Shown here: positions 1 to 6,123 of the stretch, one piece after another | How positions within the stretch are numbered: position 1 is the first letter of the stretch | Layout: every line of letters begins with the position of its first letter | Assembly: GCA_024225895.1 (NCBI GenBank) | Contig: JAAEMC010001032.1 | Location: 1 to 6,328, forward strand | Length of the DNA: 6,328 nucleotides | From: Desulfobacteraceae bacterium | GTDB lineage: Bacteria; Desulfobacterota; Desulfobacteria; Desulfobacterales; Desulfobacteraceae | Direction: 5' to 3' | Notes under the pieces: generated by a model | Databases searched by the model: none | Told to the model about the DNA's origin: nothing | The model's input: the letters and a program-made list of their open reading frames with translations, nothing else | Made by a program: the position numbers and the translations under genes

Positions 1-1
1 T

Positions 2-1102
2 ATGAAAAAGCTTTCTGAGTGTACCGTACTAATCGTTGATGATGCTGTTGCAAATATTGATACCCTTATTTTCGCTTTGGATGATAGTTATGACATCAAT
101 GTGGCATTGGATGGGACTACCGCTCTTGAATCAATTGAAATGCAAAAGCCGGATCTTATCCTTTTGGATATCAATATGCCTGGAATTGACGGGTTCCAAG
201 TTTGCTCACAGCTCAAAGAATCTGAGAAATATCAGTCGATTCCCATTATCTTTTTAACCGGACTGTCATCAGTAGAAGACAAAACCAGGGGGTTTGAGCT
301 AGGGGCAGTGGATTATATAACTAAGCCCTTTGATATTAATGAAGTTAAGGCCAGGGTAAAGACTCATCTGGAGCTGGAAGTGGCGCGTCATGAGCTTAAA
401 AATCATAATCAGCTTTTGGAACAACGGGTGCTTGAGCGCACCAGGGAATTGGCCATTACCCAGGATATTACCATACAGTCCCTGGCCTCTCTGGCAGAGA
501 CAAGGGACAATGAAACCGGTGGCCACATCATGCGGACCCGCCGCTATGTTAAAATTTTGGCACAACACCTGGTTGCTAATCCAAGGTTCTCAGATATATT
601 AACCCCGGATTATATTGAATTGCTTTATAAAACAGCGCCTTTGCATGATATTGGAAAGGTAGGCATCCCTGATAGCATACTGTTAAAGCCGGATACACTG
701 ACAGATGAAGAGTTTGATGTGATGAAAAAACATACTGTTTTAGGCAAGGAAGCCCTGGATAAGGCAAAAGAGACTTATGGCGTAAGTGATACTCCCGGTT
801 TTATCAAAATGGCACGGGATATTGTCGTCTCCCACCATGAAAGGTGGGATGGTACCGGGTATCCTCAAAATCTTGCTAAAGAGGATATCCCGTTGTGCGG
901 GAGGCTGATGGCTGTGGCAGACGTCTATGATGCCCTGGTCACAAAAAGGGTATACAGGCCGGCTCTTTCCCATGAAATAGCCGTTGAAACCATTGTTGCC
1001 GGCAAATCAACTCAATTTGACCCGGATATTGCAGATGCTTTTGTTGAACTGGCAGATGCGTTTAAAGAAATCTGTAGCGCCTATTCAGATGATGCTGGAT
1101 AG
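2..1102 (+). CDS. Response regulator with REC receiver and HD-GYP domain (RpfG-type c-di-GMP phosphodiesterase)
   Basis: A 366-residue two-domain regulator. Residues about 7-124 form a CheY-like receiver: acidic pair D13/D14, phospho-acceptor D56 in LLDINMPGIDG, T86 and K108 in the TKPF motif. A helical linker (about 125-155, ending QRVLERTREL) leads into an HD-GYP domain at about 155-355. Its hallmarks are intact: ETGGH around H175, the HD pair H215-D216 in LHDIGK, H244, the H278-H279 pair, DGTGYP with GYP at 286-288, and D307 in VADVYD. All metal-ligand positions I can recognise are present, so an active enzyme is predicted. HD-GYP proteins of this family hydrolyse cyclic di-GMP when the receiver is phosphorylated. 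Length is typical of the RpfG family. The ATG lies one base from the window edge, so its ribosome binding site is not visible and an upstream start cannot be excluded. No sensor kinase is in view. It is separated from the secretion genes by about 400 bases, so co-regulation with them is only inference. Confidence 0.93.
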   Translation: MKKLSECTVLIVDDAVANIDTLIFALDDSYDINVALDGTTALESIEMQKPDLILLDINMPGIDGFQVCSQLKESEKYQSIPIIFLTGLSSVEDKTRGFELGAVDYITKPFDINEVKARVKTHLELEVARHELKNHNQLLEQRVLERTRELAITQDITIQSLASLAETRDNETGGHIMRTRRYVKILAQHLVANPRFSDILTPDYIELLYKTAPLHDIGKVGIPDSILLKPDTLTDEEFDVMKKHTVLGKEALDKAKETYGVSDTPGFIKMARDIVVSHHERWDGTGYPQNLAKEDIPLCGRLMAVADVYDALVTKRVYRPALSHEIAVETIVAGKSTQFDPDIADAFVELADAFKEICSAYSDDAG

Positions 1103-1251
1103 ACCGGATTATTTATCAATGGTTTTTTAATACTGCCGACATTTTTATAAGAGGCCAGCTTAATGATTAAATATCGCTGAAGTATCCTCCAAATATTTCA
1201 TTTAGAATCAAAAAAAGAGTATTAAAGAAATAAAAATTCATTAAATCCCCG

Positions 1252-1280
1252 GCAATGTGTGTAATTTTTACACGCATTGC
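1252..1280. repeat. 13-bp inverted repeat, possible operator or RNA hairpin
   Basis: The arms GCAATGTGTGTAA (1252-1264) and TTACACGCATTGC (1268-1280) pair along their full length with one T-G wobble (1258/1274), around a TTT loop. No T-run follows on either strand, so it does not look like an intrinsic terminator. It could be a regulator binding site, a transcript-end hairpin for the upstream gene, or a leader element of the downstream operon. The structure is seen directly; the role is not known. Confidence 0.6.
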
Positions 1281-1387
1281 GATCTTCACATTCATTTCCC
1301 CGTTATCGTTGCTAATAATCGCATATCCAAGGCCAAATCCTAAATAATCAATGGGATGGTATATTAATTGCTGAACTACCAAAGCTT

Positions 1388-1453
1388 ATGAAAAGAAAAA
1401 AAATAATAGTTGCTTCTTGGAAAGCTGATTTCGATGATATCATTAAATTATAA
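1388..1453 (+). other. 21-codon open frame, possible leader peptide
   Basis: An ATG at 1388 opens a lysine-rich frame of 21 codons (starting MKRKKIIVASWK) ending in TAA at 1451-1453. No Shine-Dalgarno sequence precedes it (upstream is ACTACCAAAGCTT) and I know no family it belongs to. It overlaps the candidate promoter and palindrome before the secretion operon, which argues against translation from that same transcript. Most likely a chance frame; recorded because it would be missed by length cut-offs. Confidence 0.12.
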
Positions 1454-1454
1454 G
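1425..1454 (+). promoter_or_regulatory. Weak candidate sigma-70 promoter for the secretion operon
   Basis: The sequence TATAAG at 1449-1454 matches the -10 consensus at five of six positions. The hexamer CTGATT at 1425-1430, spaced by 18 bases, matches the -35 consensus at only three. It would start transcription around 1461, leaving a leader of about 55 bases before the ATG at 1515. A perfect palindrome (1434-1443) lies between the two elements. In AT-rich DNA such matches arise by chance, so this is only the best candidate seen. Confidence 0.22.
1434..1443. promoter_or_regulatory. Perfect 10-bp palindrome ATGATATCAT, possible operator
   Basis: ATGATATCAT is fully self-complementary. It sits about 70 bases upstream of the first gene of the secretion operon, between the two hexamers of the candidate promoter, where a repressor could act. 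A second symmetric A/T match at two positions on each side (1430-1431 with 1446-1447) extends the symmetry partly. A single copy in AT-rich sequence is weak evidence for a binding site. Confidence 0.2.
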
Positions 1455-1502
1455 TTTATTTTTAACCGGTAGAAGCAAGCGGTTGCGCGGTTGAAAATGG
1501 CA

Positions 1503-1508
1503 AAGGGA
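1503..1508 (+). promoter_or_regulatory. Shine-Dalgarno AAGGGA that fixes the start at 1515
   Basis: AAGGGA lies six bases before the ATG at 1515. The longer frame could begin at TTG 1491 or ATG 1497, but neither has a purine-rich site at the right distance, and both would place this site inside the coding region. The ATG at 1515 is therefore preferred. Confidence 0.6.
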
Positions 1509-1514
1509 AAGCAT

Positions 1515-1904
1515 ATGGAAATTGAGGAACAAGACAAAGTGGAATTTATTATTGATGCCCAAACATCGGCGGCTTATTTTTTTGAAGCTGTAGATTTGGC
1601 AGGTTCCACAACATCGCTTGCACAATTGAAAATGTTTGTAAACAATGCACCAAAGCAAGTGAGAGGGGAAAAGGAATATTTTTATCTTAAAGGCCTGTTA
1701 ACCGGCAGAAGTCAGCATGAGGTACCAAGCAGTCAAGTGCCGATGCCTTTGGAAGAATTGGAAAACTATATTTATGATGCACCGGACAGTGTCAGGGAGA
1801 CAAAGGAATATTATTTTCAACTTGGTCTGTTTGACGGCAGGATGATGCATGAGATGAATCCTATGGAAACCCGGATAACAAAAAAACAAAAATCACAAGT
1901 GTGA
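1515..1904 (+). CDS. Unknown small protein with two 35-residue repeats, first gene of the secretion operon
   Basis: A 129-residue soluble, acidic-to-neutral protein with no signal peptide or membrane segment; I do not recognise its family. Residues 35-69 and 79-113 are two copies of one unit: LAQLKMFVNNAP at the start of copy 1 aligns without gaps to LEELENYIYDAP of copy 2, then V-R, KEY, GL, GR and HE recur at the same spacing. Fifteen of 35 positions are identical. Each copy looks like a pair of helices with a conserved AP turn. The residues before copy 1 (about 9-30, FIIDAQTSAAYFFEAVDLAG) may be a shorter degenerate copy. The tail is basic (ITKKQKSQV). The stop TGA is one base before the icmK start, so the two genes are very probably co-translated. 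In Legionella and IncI plasmids the gene before icmK/traN is icmL/traM, a membrane protein; this is not that protein. A role as a cytoplasmic accessory or chaperone of the secretion system is only inference from position. Confidence 0.8.
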   Translation: MEIEEQDKVEFIIDAQTSAAYFFEAVDLAGSTTSLAQLKMFVNNAPKQVRGEKEYFYLKGLLTGRSQHEVPSSQVPMPLEELENYIYDAPDSVRETKEYYFQLGLFDGRMMHEMNPMETRITKKQKSQV

Positions 1905-1905
1905 T

Positions 1906-2808
1906 ATGAAAATGTTGAAAACAAAAATAACTATTATTCTTTTTTTAATTGTGTTGCTCTGCCCCATGGGGATGGGTGTGATGATTGCGGGAAATTTCAA
2001 GGGAGCCGGCAGTGATGAAAAGACATTAAAGGAAAAGTTCAATGAGTCTTTAATCGAAGTGCTGCCCATGTCCTCCGACCAGATCCGAACATTGAAAAAG
2101 AGGATCAGCGGCACGGAAAAGGCCATGCGCAATGTTCCGCCGCCAAAGATCACTTCAAAAACCAAGCGTCTTTCCCTTTCGCCTGGGACCACAACCTGTG
2201 TGGTATCACTTGTTGCCGGGTATGTTTCATCTCTGGTTTTTTATGATGTGACAGGGGCGTCTTGGCCTGTGACCAGTGTGACCAACGGCAATCAAAATCA
2301 TTTTGCGGTCACAAGGCCCCAGGTGCTACCCGGCAACCTGTTGACAGTCAGTGCCCTGACCGAGCATGGGGATACCAACCTGGTCATTACCCTGGAAGGG
2401 CATGATATCCCGGTAATAATTCAATTGAAAACCATTGATCGAGTATTGGGAAAAGAGAGCAGAACCGATGCATTGATTGCTTTCCAGGTCGAGCACAGGG
2501 GGCCCTATGCCAAAGATCCGGTATTTGATGATCCCATTGAAACCAGTATCGATGATATAATGCTTTCCTTTGTTGACGGCGTCCCTCCGGCAGGGGCAAC
2601 CAAAGTGGATCTGGCCCCTGCAAAACAAGGAATCAATGTATGGTCTTATGACACATATCTTTATTGCCGGAGCAGATATTCCCTGGTTTGGCCGGCCTGG
2701 AACCAGGAAGCATCCAGCGCTGGGGGTGATTTCAAGGTTTACCGGCTGCCAAAGGTTCCCAGCATCATGTTTTCAATCAACGGCCAATACATTACATTGG
2801 ATATATGA
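1906..2808 (+). CDS. icmK: DotH/IcmK (TraN-like) outer-membrane core protein of the type IVB secretion system
   Basis: A 300-residue exported protein. Residues 1-28 are a signal peptide: basic start MKMLKTK, then the hydrophobic run ITIILFLIVLL. The residue before C19 is leucine, so there is no lipobox. The conserved N-terminal part of DotH follows: LPMSSDQIRTLKKRI at about 53-67, then PPPKITSKT (78-86) and SLSPGTTT (90-97). Next comes the core beta-rich domain with VSSLVFYDVTGASWPV (107-122) and LVITLEGHDIPVIIQL (159-174). These motifs are characteristic of the DotH/IcmK/TraN family. In Legionella the protein is inserted in the outer-membrane core with the lipoproteins DotC and DotD and with DotG. 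It is a little shorter than the Legionella protein (about 360 residues). Its start is one base after the previous stop and has no clear Shine-Dalgarno sequence, so translational coupling is likely; ATG at 1912 is an alternative start. icmE follows 12 bases later. Confidence 0.9.
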   Translation: MKMLKTKITIILFLIVLLCPMGMGVMIAGNFKGAGSDEKTLKEKFNESLIEVLPMSSDQIRTLKKRISGTEKAMRNVPPPKITSKTKRLSLSPGTTTCVVSLVAGYVSSLVFYDVTGASWPVTSVTNGNQNHFAVTRPQVLPGNLLTVSALTEHGDTNLVITLEGHDIPVIIQLKTIDRVLGKESRTDALIAFQVEHRGPYAKDPVFDDPIETSIDDIMLSFVDGVPPAGATKVDLAPAKQGINVWSYDTYLYCRSRYSLVWPAWNQEASSAGGDFKVYRLPKVPSIMFSINGQYITLDI

Positions 2809-2820
2809 CAGGATATTGAA

Positions 2821-3993
2821 ATGGCAAAAAAACAATTGATGGAAAATGCAAAACAATGGCGCGTCGTCGCTTTTATCGTAGTGATTGCTGTTGCATTTTT
2901 TGTATTCATTTCTCTGGTATATTATAAGAAAAACCATAAAACACCTGCCCAGGTCTCAACAAAATCAGCCAAACCCCATGTCAGTGGAGTTATCGGGGGC
3001 GGTGCCGGAAGCGAACAATATAATGCTGATTTGAGAAAATATGGTTCCAGAGAGGCTGAAAAGGCCGAAAGACGTGGACAGTCCTATATTCCGCCCGTGA
3101 TCAAGGAAAGAGAAGAAAAGGTTATCAAGGCGTTTGAAGATATGGGGGTTCCCAAACCGCCTGTGATCCAAAAACCAGTCCCCAAAAAAAGGATTCAAAT
3201 GCCGGCCAAGCAGGTGGTGGTGGAAAAAAAGGAGACCCAGCGGGAGAAGATTTTAAAATCAGCCATTTTAGGAGAGATTGATCAAATATCCGGTAAGCTT
3301 TCTTATTCCGGGCACAGCACAAAAGTTTTTGAGAAGATCAAGTCCGAGACCAGCGAAGTTAAAGTCGTGACAAAAGCTGTGAACCGCGTTGCCGCGGATA
3401 ACTCAGAAGATAAAATTGGCTCTGTTGACAATTTATATCAAACCCTTGTAAAGCCGGGTGATGTCTTTTATGCAGTGAACAACCAGACCTTAAATTCCGA
3501 TATCCCCGCCGGGGTGGGCACTGCTACAATTTTATCCGGAAACTTAAAAAATGCCAGGGTCATTGGCCGGTTTTCTCAGGAAAACGAACACTTAGTACTG
3601 GAGTATAACAAGCTTGTCATGCCGGACGGTACTTTTTATAATATTACCGGCTATGCGGTTGATCCCTCCAATCTTTCAGCCGGTGTCAGAACCTCGGTGG
3701 ATCATCACTATATTCAGAGATGGGGCGGACTTTTAGCTGCCAGTTTTCTGGAAGGCTTTGGCCAGGCAGTGGAACAATCAGGCTCCACCTCTATTTTTTC
3801 CTTGGATTCCAATTCTGTTGTGCAAACCTATCCGGAATACGACACTGGGGAACAGGCCTGGGTTGCCGCAGGCAAGATCGGAGAAAAACTTGCGGATCAG
3901 GTTGCAAATAACTTTAACCGCTCCCCCACCGTCATTCTCAATACCGGGGAACCCATTGGGGTGTTAATCATTGATATTAAAAAAGACAGTTAG
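2821..3993 (+). CDS. icmE: DotG/IcmE (TraO-like, VirB10-type) envelope-spanning channel protein
   Basis: A 390-residue protein with one membrane helix near the N-terminus (about 14-34, VVAFIVVIAVAFFVFISLVYY). The family-typical GGGAGSEQYNADL (59-71) and AERRGQSYIPPV (82-93) follow. A charged, proline-rich linker spans about 95-200. Residues about 200-390 form the VirB10/TrbI-like domain: LVKPGDVFYAVNNQTLNSDIP, VGTATILSG, ARVIGRF, LVMPDGTFYNITGYAVDP, DHHYIQRWGG, and the closing NTGEPIGVLIIDI. Between about 305 and 345 is the segment that corresponds to the outer-membrane alpha-helical insertion of VirB10. In the family this protein spans both membranes and forms the channel ring with DotH. Legionella DotG exceeds 1000 residues because of a long repeat region in the middle; here that region is missing, which makes the protein like plasmid TraO. 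AGGA at 2810-2813 is a suitable ribosome binding site. Confidence 0.92.
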   Translation: MAKKQLMENAKQWRVVAFIVVIAVAFFVFISLVYYKKNHKTPAQVSTKSAKPHVSGVIGGGAGSEQYNADLRKYGSREAEKAERRGQSYIPPVIKEREEKVIKAFEDMGVPKPPVIQKPVPKKRIQMPAKQVVVEKKETQREKILKSAILGEIDQISGKLSYSGHSTKVFEKIKSETSEVKVVTKAVNRVAADNSEDKIGSVDNLYQTLVKPGDVFYAVNNQTLNSDIPAGVGTATILSGNLKNARVIGRFSQENEHLVLEYNKLVMPDGTFYNITGYAVDPSNLSAGVRTSVDHHYIQRWGGLLAASFLEGFGQAVEQSGSTSIFSLDSNSVVQTYPEYDTGEQAWVAAGKIGEKLADQVANNFNRSPTVILNTGEPIGVLIIDIKKDS

Positions 3994-3994
3994 T

Positions 3995-4023
3995 CTGGAT
4001 ATTTCATCTCGTGAAATATCCGG
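3995..4023 (+). repeat. Strong intergenic stem-loop between icmE and icmG
   Basis: GGATATTTCA (3997-4006) and TGAAATATCC (4012-4021) are perfectly complementary around a TCTCG loop. A T-G wobble and a C-G pair extend the stem to 3995/4023, just after the icmE stop codon. No T-run follows (the next bases are GGTTAGATTG), so it is not a normal intrinsic terminator. It may stabilise or mark processing of the operon message, reducing or separating expression of the parts before and after it, or it may be a protein binding site. The structure is certain, the role open. Confidence 0.65.
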
Positions 4024-4048
4024 GTTAGATTGAAACAAGGAGAAAAAA

Positions 4049-5128
4049 ATGGAAAACCATGACAATCATGCCAACCAGAAGAAAGGCGCAAATGAATCAG
4101 ACGGGTTCGACCTGCTGGACGATGGTTATGCCAACTCTTCAGGGGGTGGTTATGAAAATGATGGATTTTCTGAAGACCGGGAATTTGATGAAGATGAGCA
4201 AGGATTTTTGGGCGATGAAAATTCTTATGAAGAAGATCCGGATTACGGCCAAGAGAATCAAAAAGGCTTTGGATTAAAAAAAATTGTATTGGTCATGGGG
4301 ATTGTAATGGCATGTGGTTTAGGGTTTATTATAATCCAAACCCTGTTTTTTCAAAAAAGCGCACGCACAGCTCAACGGTTTGAGAACAATCTTAAGCACC
4401 AGCCATTGCCACCACCGTCACCACAAAGCACCGAACAAAACAAGCAGGCATCCCTCAAGCCCCTGGCGATTAATTCAGCTAATAATTTATCTTTGACAGC
4501 CAATACTCCCTCAGTCAACGTTGAAAAGACAAACAAATCACTACCTGAAATTGGTGTTGCAAATACTCCTAAAACAGACCAGACCATTACGTCTTATACA
4601 GACAACACCCTTTTGGCCAGACTGGAAGAACGTCTGGATTTGATAGAGGCAAACCAGAAAAAGGTTTTTGTGCAATTTGATAAAACCAGTCAAAAAAGCC
4701 ATGAAGCAAACGCGTTAAAAGAGGTTGTCAAACGAAAGGAACAAAGAATCCGGGATCTTGAAGCCCAGATTCAAAATGTCGGACAAAAGTCCAAAAAAGA
4801 CCGGCAAGCGCTGGAAGATCTCAAGGAAATTCAAGGAAAATACAATTGGCTGCGCCATCAGTATGCCCAAAAAAAAGAGGAAAACCAAAAGCTTCTATCC
4901 CAGATCAGTCTGTTGGAAGGGGCGTCAAAAAGGGCATTTGAAAATTTCATAAAAGAGTGGAAATTATCCGGTATATCAGGCAAGCGGGTCATTTTTATCA
5001 ATACAAACCAGAAGGTCCTTCAATTGGGTGTCGGGGAAAGCTGTTCAGGTATTACCATCCAAAAAATAGACAGTGACAAGGGCTTTGTTGTCACCAATGG
5101 CGGTAAGATTTTTTACAATGCCGGATAA
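4049..5128 (+). CDS. icmG: DotF/IcmG (TraP-like) inner-membrane core-associated protein with long coiled coil
   Basis: A 359-residue bitopic inner-membrane protein. Residues 1-70 are strongly acidic and rich in Asp, Glu, Gly and Asn, and lie in the cytoplasm. One membrane helix spans about 78-101 (IVLVMGIVMACGLGFIIIQTLFF). A proline- and serine-rich linker follows (about 118-180), then a long charged helix with heptad character (about 185-292, LLARLEERLDLIEANQKK and onward). A small C-terminal domain (about 300-359: WKLSGISGKRVIFI, LQLGVGESCSGITIQKIDSDKG, VVTNGGKIFY) resembles the periplasmic beta domain of DotF/TraP. Its order between icmE and icmC supports the call. Legionella DotF has about 269 residues, so this version is longer, chiefly in the coiled coil and acidic tail. 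In Legionella DotF associates with the DotH-DotG core, and substrate binding has been proposed. AAGGAG at 4037-4042 precedes the start by six bases. Confidence 0.8.
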   Translation: MENHDNHANQKKGANESDGFDLLDDGYANSSGGGYENDGFSEDREFDEDEQGFLGDENSYEEDPDYGQENQKGFGLKKIVLVMGIVMACGLGFIIIQTLFFQKSARTAQRFENNLKHQPLPPPSPQSTEQNKQASLKPLAINSANNLSLTANTPSVNVEKTNKSLPEIGVANTPKTDQTITSYTDNTLLARLEERLDLIEANQKKVFVQFDKTSQKSHEANALKEVVKRKEQRIRDLEAQIQNVGQKSKKDRQALEDLKEIQGKYNWLRHQYAQKKEENQKLLSQISLLEGASKRAFENFIKEWKLSGISGKRVIFINTNQKVLQLGVGESCSGITIQKIDSDKGFVVTNGGKIFYNAG

Positions 5129-5146
5129 GAATAGGGGAAAACGAAG

Positions 5147-5707
5147 ATGAGTCAATTACCGGACAAAAGTGAGCTTTTATCCATTCTTACAAATATCATT
5201 AAAGCCCTTGGCCCCTGGTGGGGTACCATTAACCTGTTTGCCTATCTTATTGGTATTCTTTTTGTAGGGTGGGGACTTTTTTATCTGTCCAGAGCAGGCG
5301 GCGCCTCCCGGCAAATGGTTACATCCGGGCAGAACTTTATCGCCAAATTTGCAGGAGCTTTTGTGGCGGGCATTTTCCTGATGAACCTGAATAATATGTT
5401 TGATCTCTTCAGCCAGACCCTTTTTGAGCAGGATTCTCAAAAAAACTTAAGCTTTTCAGTGGCAGCTAAAGGTCCGGCCGGAACCTACATAGAATTTGCC
5501 GTGACCATTGTCATACTCATGGGGCTTTTGGGGGTGATCAAAGGATGTATTTTGCTGCGTTATTCTGCAGAAGATCCTAAAAGCCTTTGGAGGGCCCTCA
5601 CACACATTGTCGGTGGGGTCATCTGTATCAACATTCTGGCCTTTATCGATATGCTGGGAAAAACTTTGGACGGTAATTTTGAAACCCAAATCAATTTATT
5701 GTTTTAG
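5147..5707 (+). CDS. icmC: DotE/IcmC (TraQ-like) polytopic inner-membrane protein
   Basis: A 186-residue hydrophobic protein, close to the usual length of IcmC (about 190). It has four likely membrane segments: about 27-48 (INLFAYLIGILFVGWGLFYL), 64-81, 114-135 (YIEFAVTIVILMGLLGVIKG) and 151-170. No cleavable signal is evident. The two halves look like repeats of each other: VAGIFLMNLNNMFDLFSQTL in the first half matches VGGVICINILAFIDMLGKTL in the second, and both resemble the end of the next gene product, IcmD. The family is an essential but biochemically obscure part of the Dot/Icm inner-membrane complex. The start has AGGGGA about eight bases upstream. Position between icmG and icmD fits the Legionella order exactly. 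Confidence 0.85.
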   Translation: MSQLPDKSELLSILTNIIKALGPWWGTINLFAYLIGILFVGWGLFYLSRAGGASRQMVTSGQNFIAKFAGAFVAGIFLMNLNNMFDLFSQTLFEQDSQKNLSFSVAAKGPAGTYIEFAVTIVILMGLLGVIKGCILLRYSAEDPKSLWRALTHIVGGVICINILAFIDMLGKTLDGNFETQINLLF

Positions 5708-5740
5708 TTAATTTAATCATAAAAAAAGGAGAAAGAACAA

Positions 5741-6106
5741 ATGAAAACTTTTAACAAAATCATTCAAAAACCGGAAATGATCCGGAACATGGGATTGTTT
5801 TTTATGCTGGCCCTTCTTGCCAACATTCTGCTGCCGGATTTGGTCATGGCAGCAGAAGATATTGGCCAGATGGCTGAACGTCTTAAGGACACAATTACTC
5901 CAATGCAGGAACTGATGAAAACAGGATTCAAATTTATAGGTCTTTGTCTTGTGGGTGGGGCCATTGCCGTATTTGCCACCATAAAAAAAAGTATGACACC
6001 GGTTGCGGTCCCTCTGGGCATGCTTATGGCAGGGATATTGCTATGGGGCATTTCCGGGTTTCTTGAAGTTGGAACAGCAACCTTTTTACCAGGATCAGGT
6101 GACTAG
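5741..6106 (+). CDS. icmD: DotP/IcmD (TraR-like) small inner-membrane protein
   Basis: A 121-residue protein, near the usual length of IcmD (about 130). Residues 1-37 look like a signal peptide or first membrane helix (MGLFFMLALLANILLPDLVMA, with a possible cut before AED). Next comes an amphipathic stretch (38-62, IGQMAERLKDTITPMQELMK) and two membrane segments, about 64-81 (FKFIGLCLVGGAIAVFATI) and 87-106 (PVAVPLGMLMAGILLWGISG). The closing LMAGILLWGISGFLEVG resembles both halves of IcmC. In overall layout it recalls VirB2-type pilins and related small T4SS membrane proteins, but no pilin role is established for IcmD. AAGGAG at 5726-5731 is a strong ribosome binding site nine bases before the ATG. 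The next gene follows 17 bases after the stop. Confidence 0.85.
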   Translation: MKTFNKIIQKPEMIRNMGLFFMLALLANILLPDLVMAAEDIGQMAERLKDTITPMQELMKTGFKFIGLCLVGGAIAVFATIKKSMTPVAVPLGMLMAGILLWGISGFLEVGTATFLPGSGD

Positions 6107-6123
6107 GAAAAAGAGAAGATAAC

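Larger units (their letters stand above)
1103..1514. other. AT-rich intergenic region between the regulator and the secretion operon
   Basis: About 410 bases with no convincing gene on either strand and a clearly higher A+T content than the flanking genes. It holds a strong inverted repeat (1252-1280), a 21-codon open frame (1388-1453), a perfect palindrome (1434-1443), a weak promoter candidate upstream of the secretion genes, and two CGGTTG copies (1480-1485 and 1488-1493) just before the next gene. No hairpin followed by a T-run is evident after the regulator gene, so its transcription end is not marked. A minus-strand frame across 1167-1382 lacks a ribosome binding site and starts with TTG; I do not call it. 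Confidence 0.6.

Noticed and set aside
1167..1382. Minus-strand 71-codon frame in the intergenic region
   Set aside because: It starts with TTG, has no Shine-Dalgarno sequence, matches no family I know, and runs through the perfect hairpin at 1252-1280. Its internal ATG has GGGG only two bases upstream, which is too close. A small real gene is possible but not supported.
1464..1493. Inverted AACCG/CGGTT segments and the CGGTTG repeat before the first operon gene as a riboswitch or attenuator
   Set aside because: The pairings are only five bases long, with no known riboswitch layout and no T-run. They are too short to claim.
1491..1514. Longer N-terminus of the repeat protein from TTG 1491 or ATG 1497
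   Set aside because: Neither start has a ribosome binding site at a workable distance, whereas AAGGGA stands six bases before ATG 1515.
1906..1965. Lipoprotein signal in the DotH start
   Set aside because: C19 is preceded by leucine (VLLC) rather than glycine, alanine or serine, and followed by proline, so it does not form a lipobox. An ordinary signal peptide fits better.
3995..4030. Intrinsic terminator after icmE
   Set aside because: The stem is strong but AT-rich, and no run of T follows it. The next gene has a good ribosome binding site and belongs to the same system, so read-through is expected.
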